Notes under the pieces: model-generated
The model's input: the letters and a program-made list of their open reading frames with translations, nothing else
What the model was told of the DNA's origin: nothing
The model's database searches: none
Origin: Amycolatopsis tolypomycina
GTDB taxonomy: Bacteria > Actinomycetota > Actinomycetes > Mycobacteriales > Pseudonocardiaceae
Reading direction: 5' to 3'
NCBI RefSeq assembly: GCF_900105945.1
Contig: NZ_FNSO01000004.1
Span: 6,948,001-7,012,000, forward strand
Length of the DNA: 64,000 nt
Position numbers and translations under genes: made by a program
Shown here: positions 54,991 to 63,208 of the stretch, in pieces
How positions within the stretch are numbered: the stretch's first letter is position 1
Layout: every line of letters starts with the position of its first letter

Positions 54991-56085
54991 TCACGCCGTC
55001 GCGGGCGCGAAGCGGCCCGCGCCGCCGATGCTGCCCGCCGCCAGCCCGAGATAGACCGCCGCCAGTTCGAACCGCAGTGCCAGCACCGCGGCCCGCACGA
55101 TTTCGTCGGCCTCGATCTCCTCGGCCGGCGCGATGACGTCCGCACCCGGCAGCAGATCCTCGGCCTGGTAGCGCGCCGCGTCCGTGGCCGGACCGGTCCG
55201 CACCGAGAGCAGCAGCACCCGGGTGGGGATGTCACCAGAGGGATCGTCCGGATCGGCGAAGATGTCACGCTCCGCGCCACCTGATTGCGCCGCCCGCCGC
55301 AATGCGGGGCGCGCCAGGGCCTGACGATAGTCCTCGACGTCGCACACCGTGGCCGCGTGGGCCGCGAACGCGTGCGCAGCGTGTTCACCGACGGCGACCG
55401 CGACCGGGTCGAGCCCCCACAGCAGGGGCACGCGGTCGGCGACGCGCAGGGCGAGCGCCTTGGCCGGGTTCGCGAACGACTCCCTGGCCAGGTAGTCCTT
55501 TTCGGCTTCGAGGTCGAGCTGGTCGGCGAGCACCTCGACGTCGGAGATCAGCAGGCCCAGCGCGTTCGCGGTGAGCAGCCCGGCGGCCAGGCCGCGCGGG
55601 AACGCCAGCTCCGGCGGCACCGGGATGCGCGGGGCCAGCAGGATGCCCTTGCCTGCCACCGCGGCCGCCACGGGGCCTTCCGACGGCGCGGAAAGCACCA
55701 CCGAGGCGCCGTAACGGGCCGCGCGCTCCAGCGACGCGGCGAGCTCGCGGTCGCCGGGGTCGTCGGTGTGCGCGAACACGACGTCGAGCGCGCCGATCCA
55801 GCTCGGCACCACCTCGGCGACGACCACGGGAACCGGGCACGACGGCGCCAGCAGGGCGGCCAGCAGCCGGGTGAGGGTGCGGCTCACCCCCGGCCGGTCG
55901 ATCAGCACGACGGCGCGCGGGCGGCCCATGTCGAGCCGGTCGGACAGCTCCAGCTCCGCGGCCAGCTCGGCGGTCGCCCGCACCTGGGCGCCCGCCATCG
56001 CGGCGGCCCGGAGCAACCCCGCGCTGTCGGCCTCGGCCAGCCGCGCGGGGTCGTCGAGCAGCGTGTCGTCAAGCACTGTCGGCAT
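54991..56085 (-). CDS. SIS-domain, phosphosugar isomerase-like protein (Rv3256-like)
   Basis: 364 aa. Residues ~60-330 resemble a sugar isomerase domain with two Rossmann halves: PRAVVLIDRPGVSRTLTRLLAALLAP and DVVFAHTDDPGDRELAASLERAARYGASVVLSAP, followed by ILLAPRIPVPPELAFPRGLAAGLL. Bifunctional phosphoglucose/phosphomannose isomerase C-terminal-like proteins have the same layout. Its place between manB and manA matches Rv3256c and suggests a mannose-phosphate role, though it may be regulatory. ATG 56085 lies 17 bases inside the Trm112-like gene, indicating coupled translation. Confidence 0.78.
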   Translation of the reverse strand: MPTVLDDTLLDDPARLAEADSAGLLRAAAMAGAQVRATAELAAELELSDRLDMGRPRAVVLIDRPGVSRTLTRLLAALLAPSCPVPVVVAEVVPSWIGALDVVFAHTDDPGDRELAASLERAARYGASVVLSAPSEGPVAAAVAGKGILLAPRIPVPPELAFPRGLAAGLLTANALGLLISDVEVLADQLDLEAEKDYLARESFANPAKALALRVADRVPLLWGLDPVAVAVGEHAAHAFAAHAATVCDVEDYRQALARPALRRAAQSGGAERDIFADPDDPSGDIPTRVLLLSVRTGPATDAARYQAEDLLPGADVIAPAEEIEADEIVRAAVLALRFELAAVYLGLAAGSIGGAGRFAPATA

Positions 56086-56290
56086 CGGAATTCCCGTGTT
56101 CCCCGGGAAGGGTCGCTTCGTCCAGGAGCAGCACCGGAATGCCGTCACGGACCGGGTACACGCGACCGCACTCGGTGCACGTCAGGGCGTCGGCCTCGGG
56201 GTCGTCCGGCGCGCCCGGCCGGAGCGGGGCGTGATCGGGCGACGGGCACGCCAAGATCTCGAGGAGCTGGGCGTCGAGCGTGATGGCCAT
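56069..56290 (-). CDS. Trm112-like small zinc-ribbon protein
   Basis: 73 aa. LLEILACPSPDHAPL, CTECGRVYPVRDGIPVLLLDEA gives Cys15, Cys38 and Cys41 and the YPVRDGIPVLL segment typical of the Trm112/YcaR family. The usual second Cys of the first knuckle is not present. Trm112-like proteins stabilise or activate methyltransferases and other enzymes in eukaryotes; the bacterial role is open. ATG 56290 has GGAGG upstream. It sits in the manB-SIS-manA operon and overlaps the SIS gene by 17 bases. Confidence 0.85.
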   Translation of the reverse strand: MAITLDAQLLEILACPSPDHAPLRPGAPDDPEADALTCTECGRVYPVRDGIPVLLLDEATLPGEHGNSDADSA

Positions 56291-56373
56291 GGTTCCTCCA
56301 TACCACGCGGGGGACTGTGGTGAAGAGCACTTCAGGACACAGTTCGGCCCCGGCGCGCCCTTCTCCGGGACGG

Positions 56374-57729
56374 TCAGTTGCGGATGATCGCGAGCACTTC
56401 GTCGACCAGACCCTGCACGGCCTCGGCGTTCGCCGCCTCGACGTTCAGCCGGAGCAGCGGTTCGGTGTTCGACGGGCGCAGGTTGAACCAGGCGCCGCCC
56501 GGCAGCTGCACGGTCAGGCCGTCCAGCTCGTCGATCTCGACGCCGGAGCGGGTGCCGAAGGTGTCCTTGACGGCCATCATCTTCGCGACCTGGTCGTCGA
56601 CCGTGGAGTTGATCTCACCCGAGGCCGCGTAGCGCGAGTACGCGCTGGTCAGCTCGCTGAGCGGGCCGCTCTGCTCGCCGAGCGCGGCGAGGACGTGCAG
56701 CGCCGCGAGCATGCCGGTGTCGGCGCGCCAGAAGTCGCGGAAGTAGTAGTGCGCGGAGTGCTCGCCGCCGAAGATGGCGCCGGTGCGGGCCATCTCGGCC
56801 TTGATGAACGAGTGCCCGACGCGGGTGCGGACCGGCTTGCCGCCGTGCTCGGCGACGATCTCCGGGACGCCCTTGGACGTGATCAGGTTGTGGATGATCG
56901 TGCCGCCCGGGTCTTTCGCCAGCTCACGGACGGCGACCAGCGCGGTGATCGCGCTCGGCGAAACCGGCTCGCCGCGCTCGTCGACGATGAAGCAGCGGTC
57001 GGCGTCGCCGTCGAAGGCGATGCCGGCGTCCGCGCCGACCTCGCGCACCTTCGCCTGCAGGTCGACGATGTTCGCCGGGTCGAGCGGGTTGGCCTCGTGG
57101 TTCGGGAACGTGCCGTCGAGCTCGAAGTACATCGGCACGATGTCGATCGGCAGCCCGGCGAACACGGTCGGGACGGTGTGGCCGCCCATGCCGTTGCCGG
57201 CGTCGACGACGATCTTCAGCGGCCGGCTGCCCGACAGGTCGACGAGTTTGCGCAGGTAGGCGGCGTAGTCGGCGAGGACCTCCCGCTCGGTGACCGAGCC
57301 GCGCTGGCCCTCGAAGCCGGGCACGCCCTGCTCGACGGTGTCGCGGATCTCGGCGAGCCCGGTGTCCTGCCCGACCGGGGACGCGCCCGCGCGGCACAGC
57401 TTGATGCCGTTGTACTTGGCCGGGTTGTGGCTGGCGGTGAACATCGCGCCCGGCATGTTCAGCGAGCCCGACGCGAAGTACAGCTGGTCGGTGCTCGCCA
57501 GCCCGATGCTGACGACGTCGAGGCCCTGCGAGGTGACGCCCTCGGCGAAGGCGGCGGCCAGCGACGGCGAGGAGTCGCGCATGTCGTGGCCGATCACCAC
57601 CGAGGGGGCTTCCGGCTTGATGAGCAGGGCGAACGCGGCGCCGAAGTCGCGGACGATGTCCGCGTCGAGCTGCTCGCCGACCACGCCGCGAATGTCGTAG
57701 GCCTTCACGATGCCCGAAAGGTCTGGCAC
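56374..57729 (-). CDS. manB: phosphomannomutase/phosphoglucomutase
   Basis: 451 aa alpha-D-phosphohexomutase converting mannose-6-phosphate to mannose-1-phosphate. The active phosphoserine is in MFTASHNPAKYNGIK; the metal loop is AFDGDADRCFIVDE; sugar specificity loop GGEHSAHYYFRDFW; phosphate-binding loop RPSNTEPLLRLNVEA. GTG 57729 begins VPDLSGIVKAYDIRG. The order DUF3499, manB, Trm112, SIS, manA on one strand suggests one transcription unit supplying GDP-mannose precursors. Confidence 0.95.
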   Translation of the reverse strand: MPDLSGIVKAYDIRGVVGEQLDADIVRDFGAAFALLIKPEAPSVVIGHDMRDSSPSLAAAFAEGVTSQGLDVVSIGLASTDQLYFASGSLNMPGAMFTASHNPAKYNGIKLCRAGASPVGQDTGLAEIRDTVEQGVPGFEGQRGSVTEREVLADYAAYLRKLVDLSGSRPLKIVVDAGNGMGGHTVPTVFAGLPIDIVPMYFELDGTFPNHEANPLDPANIVDLQAKVREVGADAGIAFDGDADRCFIVDERGEPVSPSAITALVAVRELAKDPGGTIIHNLITSKGVPEIVAEHGGKPVRTRVGHSFIKAEMARTGAIFGGEHSAHYYFRDFWRADTGMLAALHVLAALGEQSGPLSELTSAYSRYAASGEINSTVDDQVAKMMAVKDTFGTRSGVEIDELDGLTVQLPGGAWFNLRPSNTEPLLRLNVEAANAEAVQGLVDEVLAIIRN

Positions 57730-57809
57730 GCCGTCTCCCCGCGAATAGTCGTCCCGGCGCCCGCTGCGCCGCGCGGAAAGCCTACCGGCGAGGTGAGTGG
57801 GTTACGCGT

Positions 57810-58163
57810 TCAGGCGCGACCGGGCAGGACCCGCAGGTGGCCGCGGCGCCCGGACGGGCCCTCCGGCTCGGGGGCGGGCGCCGGTTTGTCGGAGCGGCCG
57901 GCCTCGCGCACGGCCTCGGCCAGCGCGGTCAGTTCGTCGGCCGACGGGTCGGGCGCGGCGAAGGCCCCTTCGTGCCGGACGACTTCCCAGCCCTTCGGGA
58001 CGGTGAGCCGCAGCGCGTGGGCTTCGCAGAGGTCGTAGGAGTGCGGCTCGGAGGCGGTGGCCAGCGGGCCGACGACGGCGGTGGAGTCGCTGTACGCATA
58101 CGTCAGCGTGGCCACAGCTGGCTCGAGACAGCCAGTACGCGAACACTTCCGTACGCTCCGCAC
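57810..58163 (-). CDS. DUF3499 family protein
   Basis: 117 aa. The N-terminus RSVRKCSRTGCLEPAVATLTYAYSDSTAVVGPLA, then SYDLCEAHALRLTVPKGWEVVRH, is the DUF3499 signature with a likely zinc site from Cys/Cys and the later Cys-x-x-His. The tail after residue 85 is acidic, proline-rich and probably disordered. GTG 58163 starts at the conserved VRSVRKCS; longer starts add unrelated residues. Conserved next to manB in actinobacteria (Rv3258c position); function unknown. Confidence 0.85.
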   Translation of the reverse strand: MRSVRKCSRTGCLEPAVATLTYAYSDSTAVVGPLATASEPHSYDLCEAHALRLTVPKGWEVVRHEGAFAAPDPSADELTALAEAVREAGRSDKPAPAPEPEGPSGRRGHLRVLPGRA

Positions 58164-58230
58164 GAAACGAAACGATAGCGCGTCGCCGCAAGCCTGGAGG
58201 AGCGACACGCGCTGGGACGTGCCGACCGCA

Positions 58231-58236
58231 TAGACT
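58231..58236 (+). promoter_or_regulatory. -10 hexamer of a likely leaderless transcript
   Basis: TAGACT ends six bases before the GTG at 58243. The same hexamer and spacing occur before ybaK. Confidence 0.45.
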
Positions 58237-58242
58237 TCGGGC

Positions 58243-58707
58243 GTGGCGACGGCACGTGATTACCGACAGCGGCGGCGCTCGCGGCGGGACCGGCACGGCC
58301 GGGGCCTGCGCGGGACGCTGTATCCGGCGACCCTGCCCGCCGCCGCGAGCCGCGCGGAGAGGTTCGACGCACTGGTGCTGGACGCACTGGAGCCGATCGA
58401 GGCGCGCTGGCGCCACGAGCTGACGAAGCTCGACGTGGCGGTGGACGACGTGCCGGAGGTTCGCGAGAACGGCCACGCACCGGCGGACGGGGTGCTGCAC
58501 GACGGCGCGGTGCCGCTGTCGCGGCTGGTCCCGGCGGGGGTGGATCGCACGGGGCTGCCGACGCGGGCGCGGATCGTGCTGTACCGGCGGCCGCTGGAGG
58601 CGCGGGCGAAGGACCCGTCGGAGCTGGCCGAGCTGGTGCACGACGTGCTGGTGGAGCAGGTGGCGGGGTACCTGGGCGTGGAGCCGGACGTCATCGAAGG
58701 CGAGTAG
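58243..58707 (+). CDS. Rv3259-like metallopeptidase-family protein with degenerate active site
   Basis: 154 aa. The N-terminus is very basic (ATARDYRQRRRSRRDRHGRGLRG). The core FDALVLDALEPIEARWRHELTKLDVAVDDVPEV and ARIVLYRRPLEARAKDPSELAELVHDVLVEQVAGYLGVEPDVIEGE corresponds to the zincin-like MtfA/DUF1025 fold. The zinc motif HExxH, which should stand where VEQVAG is, is absent, so peptidase activity is unlikely. GTG 58243 sits six bases after a -10 hexamer. Divergent from DUF3499. Confidence 0.82.
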   Translation: MATARDYRQRRRSRRDRHGRGLRGTLYPATLPAAASRAERFDALVLDALEPIEARWRHELTKLDVAVDDVPEVRENGHAPADGVLHDGAVPLSRLVPAGVDRTGLPTRARIVLYRRPLEARAKDPSELAELVHDVLVEQVAGYLGVEPDVIEGE

Positions 58708-58765
58708 CTGCAAAGCGGCACAATCCGCGCGCGTGGGGGGACCCTCGGTTTTTACGCTACCGGAA

Positions 58766-58783
58766 GGCACCGACAGTTTCGGC
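58766..58783. repeat. dispersed 18-base motif, copy 2
   Basis: Identical to 30956-30973 (GGCACCGACAGTTTCGGC) and in the same orientation, here 59 bases after the Rv3259-like stop. Confidence 0.5.
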
Positions 58784-58937
58784 GGCTTCAGCGGGAGTTG
58801 TCCACAGGCACACGAGCGGCGGCCGGCGGCGCAGGCCGGCCGCTGAGCCAACGAAACCGGCGGCCGGCAACGCAAGCCGACCAACGACGTCACCAGACCT
58901 CCCCCGCCCCTCATCCCAGCCGCACTTAAGTCGACGA

Positions 58938-58979
58938 CCGGGTTTGTCAAGGCACGCTTTCCCGCCTTGACAAACCCGG
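58938..58979. terminator. strong hairpin in the 58.7-59.25 kb gap
   Basis: CCGGGTTTGTCAAGGC and its exact 16-base complement flank a ten-base loop. It may terminate transcripts from either side. No gene is visible in 58708-59253. Confidence 0.55.
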
Positions 58980-59085
58980 GCGGCGACTGACAATCCGAGA
59001 GGAGGGGCGGGGGAGGTCGGACCCGCAGCCGCGGCAGACGTCCCGGCAAAAGACAAAAGAATGTCCTCGCCGGACGGCAGGCTCC

Positions 59086-59275
59086 GGGATGACCACCCTT
59101 CCCGCTGCCATCTCACGTTGGCGAGGTGGGCCGCTGGGTGGTCATCCCGTCGCCTGAACGAGGCCTATCACTTTGAGCCGGGCCCGCAAGCTTGCGCTGT
59201 CATCTCACGTCGAACTGGTGGTTGCGGGCCCGGCTCAAAGTGATTTCACGGCCTCAGGCGACGGGATGACCATCC
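59086..59275. repeat. nested inverted repeats with duplicated loop sequences
   Basis: First stem: GGGATGACCACCC (59086-59098) with GGGTGGTCATCCC (59136-59148). Second stem: 23-base perfect arms ATCACTTTGAGCCGGGCCCG plus CAA (59167-59189) and its complement (59222-59244). The second stem is extended outward by GGTCATCCCGTCGCCTGA (from 59141) against the inverted copy that is the actual last codons and stop of the glycosyltransferase gene (59254 onward). Both loops contain GCTG(C/T)CATCTCACGT(T/C)G. Confidence 0.65.
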
Positions 59276-62200
59276 TGCTCCTTCTTTGGGGTCGAGTCCC
59301 CCGTGCCGGTGCTGGCCGGGACCGCTGTCAAAAGCGTGAACAACACCGCTGCCAGTTGGGCCAGTAGTAGCAAGTTGCGTTCCGTTCCCGGGTACTCCAC
59401 CGTCACCTCGGATGACTCCGGTGGTACCGAGACCGCCACCTGGTGGCCCCATGCCGGGACGATCGGTACTGCCTTGCCGCCCACTGTGGCCTTCCAGCCT
59501 GCCTCCTGCTCTGCCGCCAACACCAGCAGCCGGCCCGTTGGGCCGTCGGATACCCGGACTCGGACGTCCGGGAGGTTCGCGCGGACCGGGGCGACGCCCG
59601 GCGCGTTTCCGGGGGCGCTGCCGCCCGTGACCGCTGCTTTTGCCTGCTCTGGGGAGATCAAGATCACCTGGCCCGCCGGTGGCAGCAGGCGGAGCACTCC
59701 GCGGCCGTCGGAGGTTGGGGCCGCCGTCGAGAGCATTTCCTTGGCCAGTGGTACGTACGCCTGGGGGTCCACTCCCGGGGGGAGCACCACGAACTGGACG
59801 CCCGCGGCCGCCGCTGCTGCGAGGGTGCGTTGGACCGCCGCTGCGTCGCCCTGGCCGAGGTCCGTGCGCCAGGACGTCAGGCGGGCCGCCGTGGCGGGGG
59901 TCGGGGCCAGCTCGTCGTCGCCGTAGTGCGGGAGGCGGCCGCCTGTCTGGCGGGTTGCGTCCGGGGCCAGGTCGAGCACCGAACGGCCGGATGCCGTCAG
60001 CTCGGCCGCCACCTCCGGGGCGAGCGACGGCCGGTCGCCCGCGCGCAACGGGCCCTGTGCGCCGGCCACCACCGCGCCGGCCGCCAGGGCCAGGCACACC
60101 GCCACCCCGGCCACCGCCATCACCTTCGGCAGCCACGTCGCCGGGACGCCCGCCGGGCCGCCGCGCTGCCACGAGCCGAGCACCACCCACAGCAGCCCCG
60201 CGCCGACGATCAGCAGCGGCACGCCCGCGTAGCCGTGCGCCGGGGCGCCGCCCTGCAGGGGCGGCAAGGTGACCAGGCGGACCAGCACCAGGCCGCCCGC
60301 GCCCAGGGCCGCGAGCGCGAACCCGCCGGCGGCGAGCTTCGTCGGGCGGACGACCACCGCCACCAGGGCCGCCGCGATCACCGCGACGCCGAGCGGCCAC
60401 CCGCCCGGGCCGCCCGGGTCGAGCCCGGCCAGGTCGGTGCCGGACACCGGGGCGGCCGCCCCGCCGAGGCCCTGCACCAGCAGCTCCGGGTGCTTCAGCA
60501 GCACCGTCGGCCACGGCAGCAGCAGCGCCAGCGGCAGCAGCACCACGATCCCGACCGACGCGATCCGGCGCGCCAGCCCGGTCGGCGCGGGCAGCACGAC
60601 GAACCCGATCAGCAGCCCGGCGAGCGCGAGCCCGTGTGCCAGCGGCGAAAACGCGCCGAGCAGCGCCACGCCGAACGCCGACAGCGCGGAGACGTGCAGC
60701 CAGCGCGTGTCCGCGTGCACGAGCAGCCCGGCGATGCCCGCGGCCACCAGTGGCAGCACCAGGTGCACCACGACGACGTCGAGCCTGCCCTGCGCCACCC
60801 CCGTGGTCGCGGCGGGCAGCAGCGCGTACGTCGCGGCGATGACGGCGCGGACCCAGCGGCGCACGCGAAGCCGCCTCGTCGCCGCGTACGCGCTCAGTGC
60901 GGCCAAGGGGATGTCGCCGATGAGGAGGATCGCCACCAGTGCGGCCGGGCCGCCGATCGGGGCGAACACCGCGCCGAGCGTGCCGAGGACCGGCAGGGTG
61001 GCCGACGCCGGTGCCCCGGTGCCGCCCGCGATCGCGTGCCACGGCGCCAGGTACGACGTCCAGAGCTCCCCCAGCCCGCCGACCGGGAGCAGCTTGCCGC
61101 CGAAGAGGTCGAGGCCGAGGCGGGCGCGGTTGACGACCAGGCCGAGCGCGGTCAGCACGACGAGCAGGACCACCGGTGGCGCGAAGACCGTGGCCGCGAG
61201 CACGCGGCGCCGGTTCACCTCCACGAAGACGAGTTCGGGTTCCGGCTCTTCGGCTTCGGGGGTGGCTTCGGCGGCCGGGGTTTCCGGCAGCGCGACGGCG
61301 ACGAGCGTGCCCGGGCGGCGCAGCCCGGACCCGCGTGAGCTGACCCCGCGCAGCGCGCCGGCGGGCAGCGCGTCCGGGCCGACCGGACGGTTCTCGCGGG
61401 CGTCGAGCGCTTCCGGCGTCACCCACGCCGATTCGGTTTCGACGGTCTCGGGTACCCGGCCGAGGGCGACGTCGCTCTCGACGCCGCGGCGCACCAGGCC
61501 GACGACGCCGGCGCGCACGGCGTTGCGCAGCCGGGTGCCGCGGCCGGTGAAGAGCCCGCGAACCGTGCCCGGCCGCGGATTCCGCCGCCGGTGGGCGCGG
61601 GCGGCGCGCAATCCGCCGCGTCCACTGAGGAGGTACGCGGCGGCGGCGAACTCGGTGCGCGCTTCCCCGGTGCGGCGCAGCAGGACGAACGCCAGCGCGC
61701 GCAGCACCGCCAGCAGCGGGAGCCGGATCATGCCGAGCCAGAAGGAAAACGGCGAGCAGTTCACCAGGAAGACGCGCAGCCCGTGGGCGCGGTTCGCGGC
61801 GGACGGCGAGCCGGGCAGGGCGTCCGCGGCCCGGCGGCCGGTGGTGACGGCGCGGGCGTGCCGCACCCGCGCGAGCGGCACGGTCAGAACCATCCCGCCG
61901 GCCGCGTTCGCGCGCCAGCCGAAGTCGAGATCCTCGCGCAGCAACGGGAAATCCGGGTCGAAGCCGCCGAGGGTGTCCCAGGCGTCGCGGCGGACGAGTG
62001 AGCCCGCGCTGGGCACGGCGAGCACCTCGACCGGGTCGTCGCCGGTCGTGGCGACCTGCTGGCGGTGGCCGGAGGCGTCGGTGGAGAGGCCGGCTTCGAC
62101 GATCAGCCGCGGATCGGTCCAGTCGAGGCCGAGCGCACCGAGCACGGTGGCCGACGGTTCCTTCGTGGCGGTCTGGAGCAGCTGCTCGAGGCAGTCGGGT

Positions 62201-62541
62201 TCGGGCGCGCAGTCGTCGTGCAGCAGCCACAGCCAGGAACCCGGGTCGCCCCAGCGTTCGGTGGCGTGCGCGACGGCTTCGGCGACCGCCGCCGCGAAGC
62301 CGGTTTCACTCGACAGTGTGATGACCCCGGAGAGCACGGGAGAAGAATCCGGCCCGGGGTCTTCGGCGGCTTCGGCGAGCAGCCGCGGGGTCGCGTCGGT
62401 GGACCCGGTGTCGACGGCGAGCACGTGCCGGGGCCGGACGGTGCTGCGGCGCAAGGCGGAAAGCGCCAGCGGCAGCCAGTTTTCGCCGTCGTGACAGACC
62501 ACAATGGCCAGAACGGGCGCGGTGCGCGAGACGGGGGGCAA
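59254..62541 (-). CDS. giant membrane family 2 glycosyltransferase
   Basis: 1095 aa. Residues 1-240 are a GT2 (GT-A fold) domain: VLAIVVCHDGENWLPLALSALRRSTVRPRHVLAVDTGSTD, LLHDDCAPEPDCLEQLL with the metal-binding acidic motif, and GGFDPDFPLLREDLDFGWR. A basic linker follows, then about twelve hydrophobic helices (about 430-830) and a C-terminal extracytoplasmic domain with a final membrane anchor (about 1050-1075). It probably transfers sugars to an envelope glycopolymer, but the acceptor is unknown. Start TTG 62541 has GGAG six bases upstream. Its last 18 bases are duplicated in inverted form downstream. Confidence 0.85.
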   Translation of the reverse strand: MPPVSRTAPVLAIVVCHDGENWLPLALSALRRSTVRPRHVLAVDTGSTDATPRLLAEAAEDPGPDSSPVLSGVITLSSETGFAAAVAEAVAHATERWGDPGSWLWLLHDDCAPEPDCLEQLLQTATKEPSATVLGALGLDWTDPRLIVEAGLSTDASGHRQQVATTGDDPVEVLAVPSAGSLVRRDAWDTLGGFDPDFPLLREDLDFGWRANAAGGMVLTVPLARVRHARAVTTGRRAADALPGSPSAANRAHGLRVFLVNCSPFSFWLGMIRLPLLAVLRALAFVLLRRTGEARTEFAAAAYLLSGRGGLRAARAHRRRNPRPGTVRGLFTGRGTRLRNAVRAGVVGLVRRGVESDVALGRVPETVETESAWVTPEALDARENRPVGPDALPAGALRGVSSRGSGLRRPGTLVAVALPETPAAEATPEAEEPEPELVFVEVNRRRVLAATVFAPPVVLLVVLTALGLVVNRARLGLDLFGGKLLPVGGLGELWTSYLAPWHAIAGGTGAPASATLPVLGTLGAVFAPIGGPAALVAILLIGDIPLAALSAYAATRRLRVRRWVRAVIAATYALLPAATTGVAQGRLDVVVVHLVLPLVAAGIAGLLVHADTRWLHVSALSAFGVALLGAFSPLAHGLALAGLLIGFVVLPAPTGLARRIASVGIVVLLPLALLLPWPTVLLKHPELLVQGLGGAAAPVSGTDLAGLDPGGPGGWPLGVAVIAAALVAVVVRPTKLAAGGFALAALGAGGLVLVRLVTLPPLQGGAPAHGYAGVPLLIVGAGLLWVVLGSWQRGGPAGVPATWLPKVMAVAGVAVCLALAAGAVVAGAQGPLRAGDRPSLAPEVAAELTASGRSVLDLAPDATRQTGGRLPHYGDDELAPTPATAARLTSWRTDLGQGDAAAVQRTLAAAAAAGVQFVVLPPGVDPQAYVPLAKEMLSTAAPTSDGRGVLRLLPPAGQVILISPEQAKAAVTGGSAPGNAPGVAPVRANLPDVRVRVSDGPTGRLLVLAAEQEAGWKATVGGKAVPIVPAWGHQVAVSVPPESSEVTVEYPGTERNLLLLAQLAAVLFTLLTAVPASTGTGDSTPKKEQDGHPVA

Positions 62542-62631
62542 CGAACGCTCCAGATCAGGCGGGGAGTCGGTGCGGCCACCCTACGGCCCCGGCCCAGCAC
62601 CCGATGGTGAACCCACGCGAGTTCACGACGT

Positions 62632-62668
62632 GGAATCACCGGTGACGCAAGGCATCACCGGTGATTCC
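62632..62668 (-). terminator. terminator downstream of whiB2
   Basis: GGAATCACCGGTGA and its complement (14 bases each) with a nine-base loop, three bases beyond the whiB2 stop. Confidence 0.78.
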
Positions 62669-62671
62669 CGC

Positions 62672-62959
62672 TCAGACAGCTCGTTTCTTCAGCTTCCGGC
62701 GCTCCCGCTCGGACAGACCGCCCCAGATGCCGAAGCGCTCGTCGTGGGCCAGTGCGTACTCAAGGCACTCGTCCTTGACCTCGCAGCCCAGGCAGATGCG
62801 CTTGGCTTCGCGGGTGGAACCGCCCTTCTCGGGGAAGAACGCCTCCGGGTCCGTCTGCGCGCACAGGGCGCGTTCCTGCCAATCCTGCTCTTCTTCGGTG
62901 GCATCGATGAGCTCGGTGAGATCTCCCAGAGCCTGCTCCGGGATCTCGCCCCAACCCAT
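62672..62959 (-). CDS. whiB2: WhiB2/WhmD-type septation regulator
   Basis: 95 aa. Iron-sulfur ligands Cys33, Cys56, Cys59 and Cys65 (CLGCEVKDEC), the GIWGG turn at 77-81 and the basic tail RERRKLKKRAV. ALCAQTDPEAFFPEKGGSTREAKRIC is diagnostic of the WhiB2/WhmD branch (WhiB in Streptomyces), which with WhiA controls septation. ATG 62959 has GGGGG six bases upstream. A consensus promoter lies 130 bases upstream; transcripts would carry a ~120-base leader. Confidence 0.94.
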   Translation of the reverse strand: MGWGEIPEQALGDLTELIDATEEEQDWQERALCAQTDPEAFFPEKGGSTREAKRICLGCEVKDECLEYALAHDERFGIWGGLSERERRKLKKRAV

Positions 62960-63088
62960 GACGTGCCCCCATTCCTTCCCATCGGCTTCCAACCGCACGT
63001 CCGCCTCCTCGCTCCCTAGCACTCCCCAGGCTGGCGGTGGTGAAACGACACTCGCCGTCCCCTCTCGGCGGCGAATGACATCACTGTG

Positions 63089-63117
63089 ATTACACCCGTG
63101 TAGTGCGGTCAGGTCAA
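63089..63117 (-). promoter_or_regulatory. SigA-type promoter of whiB2
   Basis: On the minus strand TTGACC and TGTAAT are separated by exactly 17 bases. Immediately downstream the palindrome ATCACAGTGAT overlaps the expected start point and may be an operator. Confidence 0.75.
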
Positions 63118-63208
63118 GCGGAGTAGCGAGTTCGGGGGACGTTCCGGCCCGATCGCGCAAGGGGACACGCCGGTAACTTCACACCGGGCATACGGAAGAC
63201 TGGAGCAC

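Noticed and set aside
58798..58806. DnaA box TTGTCCACA
   Set aside because: A single nine-base match is expected about once in a window this size; no cluster, no dnaA or dnaN nearby.
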